In this document: piece by piece, positions 19,501-27,841 of the stretch
Layout of the letters: each line of letters begins with the position of its first letter
How positions within the stretch are numbered: position 1 is the stretch's first letter
Assembly (NCBI RefSeq): GCF_014610845.1
Contig: NZ_JABTCG010000004.1
Location: 434,001-498,000 of the forward strand
Source: Maribacter arenosus
GTDB lineage: Bacteria; Bacteroidota; Bacteroidia; Flavobacteriales; Flavobacteriaceae
DNA length: 64,000 nt
Direction of reading: 5' to 3'
Made by a program: the position numbers and the translations under genes
The notes under the pieces: generated by a model
What the model saw: only the letters and a program-made list of their open reading frames with translations
What the model was told of the DNA's origin: nothing
The model's database searches: none

Positions 19501-20241
19501 GATTACAACCGTGTAAAACTGCAGACGATAACACTGAACCCTTCTCTGATTTGGCGCGGTGATCTGGGGGCAAGATTGCGAATAGGATTGAATTTTGAAA
19601 GCGTTGAGGTCGAAGAAACGGATGCAAGGTTTATCAATACTTTCTATGTGGCCAGTGGTGAAGAGAATCAAAAAAGTTTTATTGGAGCCGATATCGCATA
19701 TTCCTTTTCAAATAGCGATAACATAGCCTACCCCACAATGGGCATGGCTACCTCTTTACATATTGGCTATAAAACCAATATGGGTGATGGGAAACAAAAC
19801 TATGGTTATATCATTCCTAGTTTGTCTTTTGATTATCAGTTGGTGCCCAGCGGTAAATTGGTGCTTGGGACAAAATGGAAGGCACATTTTAATTTAGGCG
19901 ATGGTTACGAATTTTACCAAGCTGCTAGCATTGGTGGATTGGATGGTTTGCGTGGTTATAGGAACCAACGGTTTTCAGGCAAAAAATCGTTTTACCAAAA
20001 CACGGATTTAAGGTATAGTTTTAAACGGGTGAAAACAGGATTTTTGCCAGTTAACATGGGTATTTATGGGGGTTATGATTATGGTCGGGTTTGGACACCG
20101 GAAATGGATTCCGATACATGGCACACTTCCTATGGCGGCGGCTTTTTCTTAAATGCGGCCGATTTGATGTCGTTGAACTTCGCTTTATTTGATAGTGTGG
20201 ATGGACTCCGTTTTACTTTTGGAATGGGCTTCGGATTTTAA
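16528..20241 (+). CDS. Lipoprotein joining metallophosphatase, kinase-like segment and outer-membrane barrel
   Basis: 1237 residues. Signal peptide and lipobox LTSSC (Cys18). Metallophosphatase domain, about 42-370: Asp49, GDN 82-84, GNHD 126-129, His225-226, GHEH 301-304. Middle region, about 430-700: a Gly-rich strand turn (RKGGGHQSRSL), FVMRAL with Arg468, then GDWDRHTDQW (Asp612) and PVPRDRDQVF (Asp639, Asp641), resembling the catalytic and metal loops of CotH/HipA/Fam20-like kinases. C-terminal region, about 870-1237: a beta-barrel with the BamA/TpsB-like GLRGYRNQRF and terminal GMGFGF. The kinase assignment is my inference. No POTRA repeats were recognised. Confidence 0.78.
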   Translation: MREYYLLILLLLFLTSSCATYKSKYADETASKDIPTTKSVSHTFYLIGDAGKSPMGEMNQALKAFKKRLDQAKENSTAIFLGDNIYPAGMPDKKDSTAAYLEAKNNIMAQLNTLGNFKGNPIFIPGNHDWYNEGILGLERQQKFIEKNLDSKKVFFPKNGCALQKIEINDHVVVIAIDTKWYLANWDKNPTINDDCEIKDREKFFEELEGLIKKNTDKTTLIALHHPMFSYGQHGGQFSMKRQLYPTGRKLPLPIIGSLINVLRKTTGASPEDLNNKKYRELRKRIVTLAQNSEKVILASGHEHTLQYIVEDNTPQIVSGAGAKEGATRLINGSKFSSGRMGYAILEVYTDGSSRIRFYGIGANGEEEFIFTTKVLSGQKDISSIEYPKTFPAEVKASVYTDEEVDKSKFFKTIWGDRYRDIYAKKVSALTVDLDTLLGGLKVVRKGGGHQSRSLRLVDSEGREFVMRALRKSAEIYLQAMAFKEQYIVGEFKDTYTENLLEDFYTGSHPYAALTVGTMSDAVGIYHTNPKLYYIPKQNALLGFDDEFGDELYMIEERTDSGHGNQKSFGYSNTMDSTDDMLTKLRKDEKYKVDQEAYIKARLFDMMIGDWDRHTDQWRWAQFEDIEKGKIIYRPVPRDRDQVFSIMGDGPLMDILTRIIPGLTLLEGFNEEIRSIKGFNGSPRTYALDMTLLTETTWDQWQQQALAIQNNITEAVIDEAFKALPEEVRDETMANIKKVLLMRKDDLQKTAKEYYRLLNKYAIVTGTDKDDFFSISQMSNGDLQVVGQRIKKGDKADEFFKKTFDPKITKEIWIYGLDDDDQFEVQGKKGQIRLRLLGGQNNDIYDVQNSKGVFIYDQKAKKNTVKKLSSAKLRLSNEYETNTYQPIKYKSSSNQIIPSIGSNPDDGFKIGFTDVYTFNGFRQHPFTSQHTIAAAYYFATNGFDLGYRGEFSGAVGKANFLLDTRFTSPNYSINFFGWGNETENLDATLGKDYNRVKLQTITLNPSLIWRGDLGARLRIGLNFESVEVEETDARFINTFYVASGEENQKSFIGADIAYSFSNSDNIAYPTMGMATSLHIGYKTNMGDGKQNYGYIIPSLSFDYQLVPSGKLVLGTKWKAHFNLGDGYEFYQAASIGGLDGLRGYRNQRFSGKKSFYQNTDLRYSFKRVKTGFLPVNMGIYGGYDYGRVWTPEMDSDTWHTSYGGGFFLNAADLMSLNFALFDSVDGLRFTFGMGFGF

Positions 20242-20314
20242 CATCCTATATTGAGATATTATAAATAAAGGTTTATACGGTGCTGTTAGTATCTCCTATA
20301 AGGATAAAATAGTA

Positions 20315-21172
20315 TTACTTTGGTATTTTTAAGGAATAGAGATTGCCTCCCGTATTCGCACGTTTCTCATCAGAAAGCAATAAGGTGTTTTCATCCAAAA
20401 AACAAACAGATTCCAATTGCGTACGTACTCCTAGATCTATTTCTTTCATTTTCCCTTTTGTAAAATCATCGAATGTGAAATTTTCAATGACCCATAGTTT
20501 TCCATAACTTAAAAGTACGATGGTCTTACCGTCGGGGGATATGTCGGCGGATGTGATCTGACAGGTTTCCCAATCCCCACAAGTCTTGATGTTTCCAATG
20601 AATTCGGCATTAAATTCCCCTTTTTGGGCGGGTACTTTGTAGAGCAAGGCATTTCCGGGAAACGGATTGGCCCTATTCTTTGTAATGATGTACAGGAATT
20701 CGGAATGATAAAAAAAAGCTTCTGCATCGTAAAATAACTTTTCCCTCCCAGGAGGAAACTCTTTTTGCTCAGGGTAGTTGAATCGGATTTGTTCGGCTTC
20801 TATCTTGTTACCCAAATCATTTTGAGGGTTAGGAACCTTATAGATAACCAGGTTTTTTCTATCGTTCACATTATTTCCGAAATCCCCAATATATAGGTTG
20901 CCATTTTCATCCTTGGTCAAATCCTCCCAATCACCATTTTTGGCATTTTTTACTTTTATTTCTTTTAATAGGTTGCCCTTAAAGTCAACTTGGTATAATT
21001 CGTCAGGGTTGCCATTGTCCTCAATGAACCATGCTGTTGAATCGGCATAGTATACGATTCCGGAGTTTTCGTCCAACTTTTTTGGAAGTTTGGTGACATA
21101 GGATAGTTGGCCAAAATTTGAACATGATGAAAGTAAAAAGAATGTGAGTATGACTACCGCAAAATTTTTCAT
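20315..21172 (-). CDS. Lipoprotein, probable beta-propeller, unknown function
   Basis: 285 residues with lipobox LLSSC (Cys17). The rest has repeated short strands with turns such as DEDLTK/DENGNLYIGDFGNN, LYKVPAQKG, ADISPDGKTIVLLSYGKLWV and FLDENTLLLSDEKR, like NHL- or SdiA-regulated-type propellers. The motif ENSGIVYYADSTAWFIEDNG near the N-terminus recalls esterase-like phytase/propeller proteins. No catalytic site is clear. Its ATG overlaps the TGA of the haloperoxidase-like gene upstream (ATGA), so the two are translationally coupled. It is the last gene of the minus-strand run that starts with susC. Confidence 0.75.
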   Translation of the reverse strand: MKNFAVVILTFFLLSSCSNFGQLSYVTKLPKKLDENSGIVYYADSTAWFIEDNGNPDELYQVDFKGNLLKEIKVKNAKNGDWEDLTKDENGNLYIGDFGNNVNDRKNLVIYKVPNPQNDLGNKIEAEQIRFNYPEQKEFPPGREKLFYDAEAFFYHSEFLYIITKNRANPFPGNALLYKVPAQKGEFNAEFIGNIKTCGDWETCQITSADISPDGKTIVLLSYGKLWVIENFTFDDFTKGKMKEIDLGVRTQLESVCFLDENTLLLSDEKRANTGGNLYSLKIPK

Positions 21173-22530
21173 TCCGTTTGGTTCGAAACCAAGTCCTTGT
21201 TCTTGGTCATTTTTACATTTTGAATAATAAAATTACCGAGATTTCGACCTTGGGTGATGCCCACTTCAACTGCTGACCGATAATGTATTCCACCATAGAC
21301 CCGGCTAATAGCTGCTTCTTGGGCCGCCTCATTAAACGAATTAAAGCTTCTGACAGGCAGACCGTAAGGGACTTCAACGTCATCATCAAAAGAGAAATTG
21401 TCCCCAAAAACATCGGTCAATGCTATGGCTGCTGCACCCGAGACCACACTATGTCCGCTTGTATATTCAGGAAAGGGAGGGGTCTGTAGAACGGGCAGCC
21501 AATCTTCATCGATATGTTGATTGATCAATGTTTCCGGACGAATCAGGTTACTTCTATATTTTTCTGCCCAACAACTGATAAAGGCATCCGCTATGGCAAT
21601 TGACGTTTTGGTAAGCCCATATACGGTTTTGTCAAAATCACTTTTAGATTTTTTACTAGCTACTTGGGCAATACCGATCCAATGTGCACCAGGGCTTATT
21701 TTTTTTGTAGCGAACATTAAATGCCCCCTGCTAACAGAAACATATGGATTGCAGTCCCAAAATTGGGCAATCTTAATTTCTTCCGAATCATCGCCTTTTT
21801 TTGTGATGTCGTTGCTTATATCATAAACCTCTTTCAGCTCCTTATAGAAATCAGAGTTCTCGTCTAAGGAGAAGTCTGGAGGAGGAGCGGGTTTAAATTG
21901 ATTGGCGGAATCTATGACAAATGGCCGTATTTTGTCCCAGTGGGGTTCAATACCATCCATATAGGCTGGGGGTGTTGGTTGCCATCTTCCTGGATCATAC
22001 GTGTCTACAGTATATTTCGGCATCGTCCGGGTCTGGTTATAATTATCCTCTTTCATCCAATTACCGATATGTTCGGCCACTTTTAACCCATAGTCTTTCG
22101 AGGCATTGAATAAAGTGTGGTTTTTACTATCCCATCGTCCGTAAAGACTATCCCTGAATGCCTCTAATTTATTTTCTGAAAAAATCAATTTCTTACTCAA
22201 CTCCATATGGGCCACAAGGGCTGCCAGTTGATAGTTTATGGGCCGGGAAGCATCTGGTTCAGGTATGGCCGTAAGTCCATGTACCTGCCCTGCCAAGGAT
22301 AGGTAATCATCGTTGTTTAATGCAACGATCTCATAGGCGGCTATATTGGGATACACAAAGACCCTGCTGGCCACCGGGGGCGAGAAAATATCATGTATCA
22401 TGATTTCAGTGACCTTGTCAACCGATGCGTGCAGTTCTTCGGGACTTATCACCAAAGGTTCTTCTATCGTTTTATCACCGCAAGACGAAAGTAGTATGAT
22501 CACGCATAGTGAGGATATGATTTTCTTCAT
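21169..22530 (-). CDS. Vanadium-dependent haloperoxidase / PAP2-type lipoprotein
   Basis: 453 residues from the ATG at 22530, which gives the lipobox LLSSC (Cys17); the longer frame to 22563 adds an unlikely 11-residue leader. The vanadate/phosphate pocket motif set is visible: KYRSNLIRP (Lys324, Arg331), TSGH (Ser358, Gly359, His360) and SRVYGGIH (Arg410, His416), matching the K-x6-RP / PSGH / SR-x5-H pattern. The Pro of PSGH is Thr here. Such proteins are either haloperoxidases or acid phosphatases; sequence alone does not decide. Coupled with the downstream propeller lipoprotein, and in the same direction as the SSS transporter. Confidence 0.85.
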   Translation of the reverse strand: MKKIISSLCVIILLSSCGDKTIEEPLVISPEELHASVDKVTEIMIHDIFSPPVASRVFVYPNIAAYEIVALNNDDYLSLAGQVHGLTAIPEPDASRPINYQLAALVAHMELSKKLIFSENKLEAFRDSLYGRWDSKNHTLFNASKDYGLKVAEHIGNWMKEDNYNQTRTMPKYTVDTYDPGRWQPTPPAYMDGIEPHWDKIRPFVIDSANQFKPAPPPDFSLDENSDFYKELKEVYDISNDITKKGDDSEEIKIAQFWDCNPYVSVSRGHLMFATKKISPGAHWIGIAQVASKKSKSDFDKTVYGLTKTSIAIADAFISCWAEKYRSNLIRPETLINQHIDEDWLPVLQTPPFPEYTSGHSVVSGAAAIALTDVFGDNFSFDDDVEVPYGLPVRSFNSFNEAAQEAAISRVYGGIHYRSAVEVGITQGRNLGNFIIQNVKMTKNKDLVSNQTE

Positions 22531-22760
22531 TTTATATATAATTTCCAATAACATGCCTACCAATATAAAAGTGTTCAGGAATAGGTTGGCAATTTAAAAA
22601 AACCAAAGGGACTGGATTAAAAGAAAGTGTTAATATTTTTATTCAACACCTCCTGTAAGAATTCCCAGAGGCACAAAATTATTAACATAAATATGTTTTG
22701 AAACAATAAGGATAGATTGGTAAGGACACAAAAAGGCCAATACAAATTCTATATTTCTTA

Positions 22761-24413
22761 TTATTTCCAGAATAGGCTGTACAAGACTACTAAAATCAGC
22801 ATTACCGCAAAGGAACCAATGTTGAACACCGCATTGGTTTTGAACAATGCCTTGGTTAATGGGATGCCTTTTTGGTCATCTTTTCCTTTCAGCTGAAGAA
22901 GACTTACCACTATGATGACGATCATGGTCAAAATAAGCGTATATCCCATTTGATCCATAAAGGGTACATCGACGAATAGCGGACTTGTCGACCATCCTTT
23001 GGGAGCTATTTTAAAATACATGGCAATGGGTATGGATACCAAAGCGCCTATGATGGCCCCTTTGTTGGTGGTTTTTTTCCAAAAAAGCCCCAATAAGAAG
23101 ACAGCTAAAATACCTGGACTTACAACGCCGGTATACTCTTGTATAAATTGAAAGGCCTGATCGATACCCCCTAATAATGGCGCCATAATACCTGCAATCA
23201 CCAAGGCAACTCCAGCGGAAATCCTTCCTGTGGTCACGGTCGCTTTGTCGCTGGCATTTTTGTTAATATATTGACGATATATATCCATGGTAAAAATAGT
23301 CGAAGTGGAGTTAAGCATCGAGGCCAAAGACGATACAATGGCGGCGGCCAACGCAGCAAATGCAATACCTTTTAAGCCTGTGGGTAAAAATTGCAGTAAC
23401 CATGGATAGGCCTTGTCCGCTTGTTCAAGGGAAGGAAGGTTTTTCAGGCCTACCTCACCAAGGCTGGCCATGACCTCAGGGTCGTTAATGATGACATAGG
23501 CGGCGATTCCTGGAACGACCACAATCACTGGGAGTATCAATTTTAAGAAAGCGGCCAATAATATTCCTTTCTGAGCTTCTTTCAATGATTTGGCAGCAAG
23601 GGTTCGTTGTATGATATATTGATTAAATCCCCAATAATAAAGGTTGGCTACCCAAAGGCCTCCTACTAGAACTGCAATTCCAGGTAAATTCCTGTACTCT
23701 GGATGGGATTCATCCAAAATCATAACAAATCGATCCGGGGCGGTCTCATAAACCTTTTTAAAACCGGCGATAATACCTTCCCCTCCTGAAACCGTATTGA
23801 GGGCCAAATAAGTGGTGACCAAGCCACCAAGAATTAAAAAGACCACCTGTATAACATCGGTCCAGGCAACGGCCGAAAGCCCTCCATAAAGAGAATATGC
23901 CGCTGCGAACAACGCAAGACCGATCACTCCATAGAGCATGGGAATACCCATAATCGTTTCGAGTGCCAAGGCTCCCAGATAGAGTACCGAGGCTAGATTT
24001 ACAAAGACATAAAGTCCTATCCAAAAGACGGCCAAAATAGTTTTTAAATTGGTGGAAAATCTTTTTTCGACGAACTCTGGGATGGTATATAACCCTTTTT
24101 CAATAAAAATAGGAAGGAAATATTTACCGACAATGATCAAGGTGAGTGCCCCCATCCATTCATAAGAGGCTATGGCCAAACCAGAAGCAAAACCAGAACC
24201 GGACATGCCTATGAACTGCTCGGCGGAAATATTGGCAGCAATCAATGAGGCCCCGATTGCCCACCAGGGTAGGGATTTACTGGCTAGAAAATAATCTTCC
24301 GCATTTTTTTGATGCCCTTTCTTATCCCTTGACACCCATAAGCCAACACCCAAGATTAAAAAGGCGTACGTAATGAAAATAAAATAATCCCAAAATCCGA
24401 AGGCTGCTGTCAT
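22761..24413 (-). CDS. Sodium/solute symporter (SSS family, SGLT-like)
   Basis: 550 residues, about 14 hydrophobic segments. Family marks: an N-terminal helix, then EDYFLASKSLPWWAIGASLIAANISAEQFIG, which contains the conserved SLPWW and AANISAEQF of the SGLT branch; YTIPEFVEKRF; SLYGGLSAVAWTDVIQ; GWNQY-like WGFNQYIIQRTLAAKS. The closest named type is the vSGLT sodium/galactose transporter. As the only inner-membrane transporter within the run that begins with SusC/SusD, it is the likely importer of the sugar released in the periplasm. It lies 170 bases after the VCBS gene, so it may have its own promoter. Confidence 0.88.
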   Translation of the reverse strand: MTAAFGFWDYFIFITYAFLILGVGLWVSRDKKGHQKNAEDYFLASKSLPWWAIGASLIAANISAEQFIGMSGSGFASGLAIASYEWMGALTLIIVGKYFLPIFIEKGLYTIPEFVEKRFSTNLKTILAVFWIGLYVFVNLASVLYLGALALETIMGIPMLYGVIGLALFAAAYSLYGGLSAVAWTDVIQVVFLILGGLVTTYLALNTVSGGEGIIAGFKKVYETAPDRFVMILDESHPEYRNLPGIAVLVGGLWVANLYYWGFNQYIIQRTLAAKSLKEAQKGILLAAFLKLILPVIVVVPGIAAYVIINDPEVMASLGEVGLKNLPSLEQADKAYPWLLQFLPTGLKGIAFAALAAAIVSSLASMLNSTSTIFTMDIYRQYINKNASDKATVTTGRISAGVALVIAGIMAPLLGGIDQAFQFIQEYTGVVSPGILAVFLLGLFWKKTTNKGAIIGALVSIPIAMYFKIAPKGWSTSPLFVDVPFMDQMGYTLILTMIVIIVVSLLQLKGKDDQKGIPLTKALFKTNAVFNIGSFAVMLILVVLYSLFWK

Positions 24414-24583
24414 GTTGATAGTGGTTGGTAGTTAGGATATGTTTATAAACTACGAAACTGGGCTAAAGTAACCGATTTATTTTATTTTTTGGCATAAGAC
24501 TGGGAATATTCCATTGGACTAAAAAGGTTTGGTAATGGTCATATTAGAGGATATTTAGGCTAGTGAAAAACCCATTTGCCGGT

Positions 24584-27500
24584 TCATTGTAAATCGATTA
24601 CTAGGGCATCATCATTGTTGGCAATCACCAAAAACTTTTTATCCCCCAGTTTAATTAATTTTCGAGCACTTAAATCCTTGGGCAAGCCCAAAGAATGGTA
24701 CCCTTTAAAGTCCGTTCCATTAAAATCGGTTAGAACGCCCCCGGGATTGGCATCGCTTCGGCCTAATTCATTTACATAATCCATATAATTACCAACAAAG
24801 TACAATTGCCTTTGAGTGCCCTCCATATCCAAAAGAATATCCTCAATACTACTCATCTGCGCCTCCTTTGGCAATGCAATCCCCTTAAATGAAAATCCAT
24901 CATTTAAATACACCATGGAACGTAATTCGTGAATTTCAGCCAATACGGGAATGTCCTGTTCAGACCTGCCGGTCAGATCTTCAATGCCCTTTATTTTGGA
25001 AAAATCGGAATAACTTAAAAACCGTTTTTTTAAATAAGGCAATTGACCCATTAGGTTGTCTTTGGAGGCAAATGGGACATAATGATCAAAGAAGTCATAG
25101 AAAATCAGGGGATCGGGCTGGCCATTCCCATCAAAATCATCAATATAGAGTTTTATAGGTTTTTCTTTAGAAGCTTTCCATTTTAAATTAAGGCCTGCAT
25201 TGCCCGCAATTATATCCTTAAAGCCATTCCCATCCAAATCTTCGATAATGATGGTATTCCACATCCCATTGGTCTTATGGAGTCCGTATTTTTCGGTTTG
25301 GTCCTCAAAATGGTTATTACCGGTATTGATCATAAGGGTAACCGGCATCCAATCACCAACTATGATCAAATCGAGTTGCCCATCATTATTGATGTCTGAC
25401 CATTGGCTATCGGTAACCATTCCATATCTTTCACTAGCAATAGCTTCAAAATTACCTTTTGAAGTGTTTTTTAAGATCATACTCGTTGGGGGTAATCCAT
25501 AAACCCCGGGCATGGACCGGCTACCAATGAACAGATCGGCAAATCCATCTGAATTGAAGTCCCCTGAAGATATACTGCCACCATTCGTCATAGGCAATAC
25601 CGCATTCAACCGTTCAAAATTCCCTTGGCCGTCATTGAGATATACCCGATCTTCCAGATTTGGATTTCCTTCCATAAGGTCATTACCACCACTTATCACA
25701 TAAAGGTCAAGGTCACCATCATTTTCAAGATCGAATACTTCGGCATCTACATCCTCAAAGACCTGATCCTTTTCGAAAGGTTCGGTTTTTTTAAGTTGGT
25801 AATCCCCATTTTTATCTTTAAGGTAGAGGGCTGCGGACTGGTATTTGGCACCACCAATAAAAATATCGATAAGGTCATCCCCATTAAAATCACCTGTTAC
25901 GACAGCAGGGCCTTCAACAGATAGTTTTTCAGGGATCAAGCTTTCCCGCTCATAGTCCAAATAGCTGTTTTCTGTGTGCCTATATCCAAATTTGGACAAC
26001 TTATTGGATGCAGTGGTAATTGAATACGCATATGATGGTAAATCTGTTTTTTTGGAAATCTTATGAAATTTATTGACGGCCAAGTCTTTTTGGGTCTGAA
26101 AGGTGTTATCGGGCCAAATGACCAAGATGGAATCTATTTTCGAAACTCCTCCTAGACCAAAATGCAACTTTCGCGTTGAAGCCGATTGAAATCCCCGGGT
26201 AACTGTCAATTCCTTTACCATAACTTGGTCTTTGGCATATACCATTATTTTAGAGCCCGTGGTACTTCTAGGATGATCTTCGAGATTAAAAGCAATGAAG
26301 TTATGCTGAGGGTCAACGATACTTTTATTTTCCAAAAGAAATGCCTTCTGATTGATATTATTCACTACAACATCCAAATCCCCATCAAGGTCCAAATCGC
26401 TATATGCAGACCCATTTGAAAAGGAGGGCTCTAAACCGGCTTCGGTGGTCAATCTGTCAAATTCAAAATCCCCCTTGTTCCTGAAAATAATATTCGAGAG
26501 TTTGAGGGTAGGCATTTGTTCAATTAATTTTTTTTCGATTTCATTAGCCTGATTTTGGTTATAATCGCTGAAATTGGTGTTGCTGAGATAATTGATGTAG
26601 TCTAGGTCGTTAGGTCTTTTATAAATACCATTGGTAATATAAAGGTCATTCAGCCCGTCATTATCATAATCCTCGATCAATACCGACCAGCTCCAATCGG
26701 TGGCATGGGTATTGGTCATTGGGGCAATGTCAGAAAAAGTGCCATGGCCAGTGTTGAGCTGAAAATTATTACGGGCATATTGTAAGCCATATCCGAAATT
26801 TTCCTTGATAAGGCTTACCTTATCAGAATCCTCACCTCCTGATTTCAAAAATACCTCGTGGTTAAAGGGCATCATATCCAAGGTGAACACATCTTGAAGG
26901 CCATCATTGTTCAAATCACCGATATCGGCCCCCATCGTAAAGCGGGTGGTATGGTTGAACCACTCCGAACCTACTTCCTTAAAAGTTTTATCTCCTTGAT
27001 TGATATAGAGGTAATCATTTTCATGAAAATCATTGCCGACATAAAGATCTAAATATCCGTCTTGATTGATGTCCGAGGTAACCAAGGCCAAACCATAGCC
27101 TAAAGGACTACTGTAGATGCCGGATGCCTCAGTGACATCGACAAACGAAAGTGTACCTTCTTCCAATTTATTTTCAAAAAAGCGATCGCCAGCCAACGAA
27201 TCCTGATCCTTTCTTTTGTCTACCCTGCCATAACTCCTTGGCGTATGTATTGAGCAGTTCATAAGATACATGTCCATATCGCCATCCTTGTCATAGTCTA
27301 AAAATGCGGCTTGTGTCGAAAATCCTGAAAAAGCTAGACCAACACCTTTTGAAACTTCTTCAAAGGTCTCATCACCTTTATTGAGATAAAGTAGGTTATG
27401 CGCTTTTAATCCTTTGTAATTCCCAACTTTGGAGACATATATGTCCAGAAGACCATCGTTGTTTACATCTTCCATAGTTACCCCGGAAGACCAAGTGGAG

Positions 27501-27841
27501 TCTATAGCTATACCGGCCGATTCGGTGATGTCCTTGAACTTTAGGTCTCCAAGATTCAAATAGAGCCTGTCGGGAGATTGGTTCGCAGTGAAATATACAT
27601 CATCTAACCCATCATTATTAATATCACCAACGGCAACCCCACCACCATTGTAGTAGTAGAGATACTCAATGATATTCAAATTATCTTTAGGATGCAGGGT
27701 ATTCGAAAAATCCAATCCACTTTTTTCTGGGGAGATCGAATCAAAATAGATAGCTGCTTTTTCGATCGAAATGTCTTTTTTTTCCGAACAAGCTGTCAAT
27801 GAAATGACCAACAGTAGTACTAATTCTTTTAAATATCTCAT
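24584..27841 (-). CDS. VCBS/FG-GAP repeat lipoprotein with ASPIC/UnbV domain (paralog 1)
   Basis: 1085 residues. Lipobox SLTAC (Cys18). About thirteen calcium-loop repeats of the type D-x-N-x-D-G-x-x-D (for example GDINNDGLDDVYF, EDVNNDGLLDIYV, SDLDLDGDLDVVV) are spread over the whole length, as in integrin-like propellers. An ASPIC/UnbV domain lies in the middle (about 526-595, TGSKIMVYAKDQ, then RGFQSASTRKLHFGLG). A NGIYKRPNDLDYINYLSN block is shared with the two paralogs. It is likely on the cell surface. Its ATG overlaps the upstream paralog's TGA. Surface binding is inference. Confidence 0.88.
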   Translation of the reverse strand: MRYLKELVLLLVISLTACSEKKDISIEKAAIYFDSISPEKSGLDFSNTLHPKDNLNIIEYLYYYNGGGVAVGDINNDGLDDVYFTANQSPDRLYLNLGDLKFKDITESAGIAIDSTWSSGVTMEDVNNDGLLDIYVSKVGNYKGLKAHNLLYLNKGDETFEEVSKGVGLAFSGFSTQAAFLDYDKDGDMDMYLMNCSIHTPRSYGRVDKRKDQDSLAGDRFFENKLEEGTLSFVDVTEASGIYSSPLGYGLALVTSDINQDGYLDLYVGNDFHENDYLYINQGDKTFKEVGSEWFNHTTRFTMGADIGDLNNDGLQDVFTLDMMPFNHEVFLKSGGEDSDKVSLIKENFGYGLQYARNNFQLNTGHGTFSDIAPMTNTHATDWSWSVLIEDYDNDGLNDLYITNGIYKRPNDLDYINYLSNTNFSDYNQNQANEIEKKLIEQMPTLKLSNIIFRNKGDFEFDRLTTEAGLEPSFSNGSAYSDLDLDGDLDVVVNNINQKAFLLENKSIVDPQHNFIAFNLEDHPRSTTGSKIMVYAKDQVMVKELTVTRGFQSASTRKLHFGLGGVSKIDSILVIWPDNTFQTQKDLAVNKFHKISKKTDLPSYAYSITTASNKLSKFGYRHTENSYLDYERESLIPEKLSVEGPAVVTGDFNGDDLIDIFIGGAKYQSAALYLKDKNGDYQLKKTEPFEKDQVFEDVDAEVFDLENDGDLDLYVISGGNDLMEGNPNLEDRVYLNDGQGNFERLNAVLPMTNGGSISSGDFNSDGFADLFIGSRSMPGVYGLPPTSMILKNTSKGNFEAIASERYGMVTDSQWSDINNDGQLDLIIVGDWMPVTLMINTGNNHFEDQTEKYGLHKTNGMWNTIIIEDLDGNGFKDIIAGNAGLNLKWKASKEKPIKLYIDDFDGNGQPDPLIFYDFFDHYVPFASKDNLMGQLPYLKKRFLSYSDFSKIKGIEDLTGRSEQDIPVLAEIHELRSMVYLNDGFSFKGIALPKEAQMSSIEDILLDMEGTQRQLYFVGNYMDYVNELGRSDANPGGVLTDFNGTDFKGYHSLGLPKDLSARKLIKLGDKKFLVIANNDDALVIDLQ

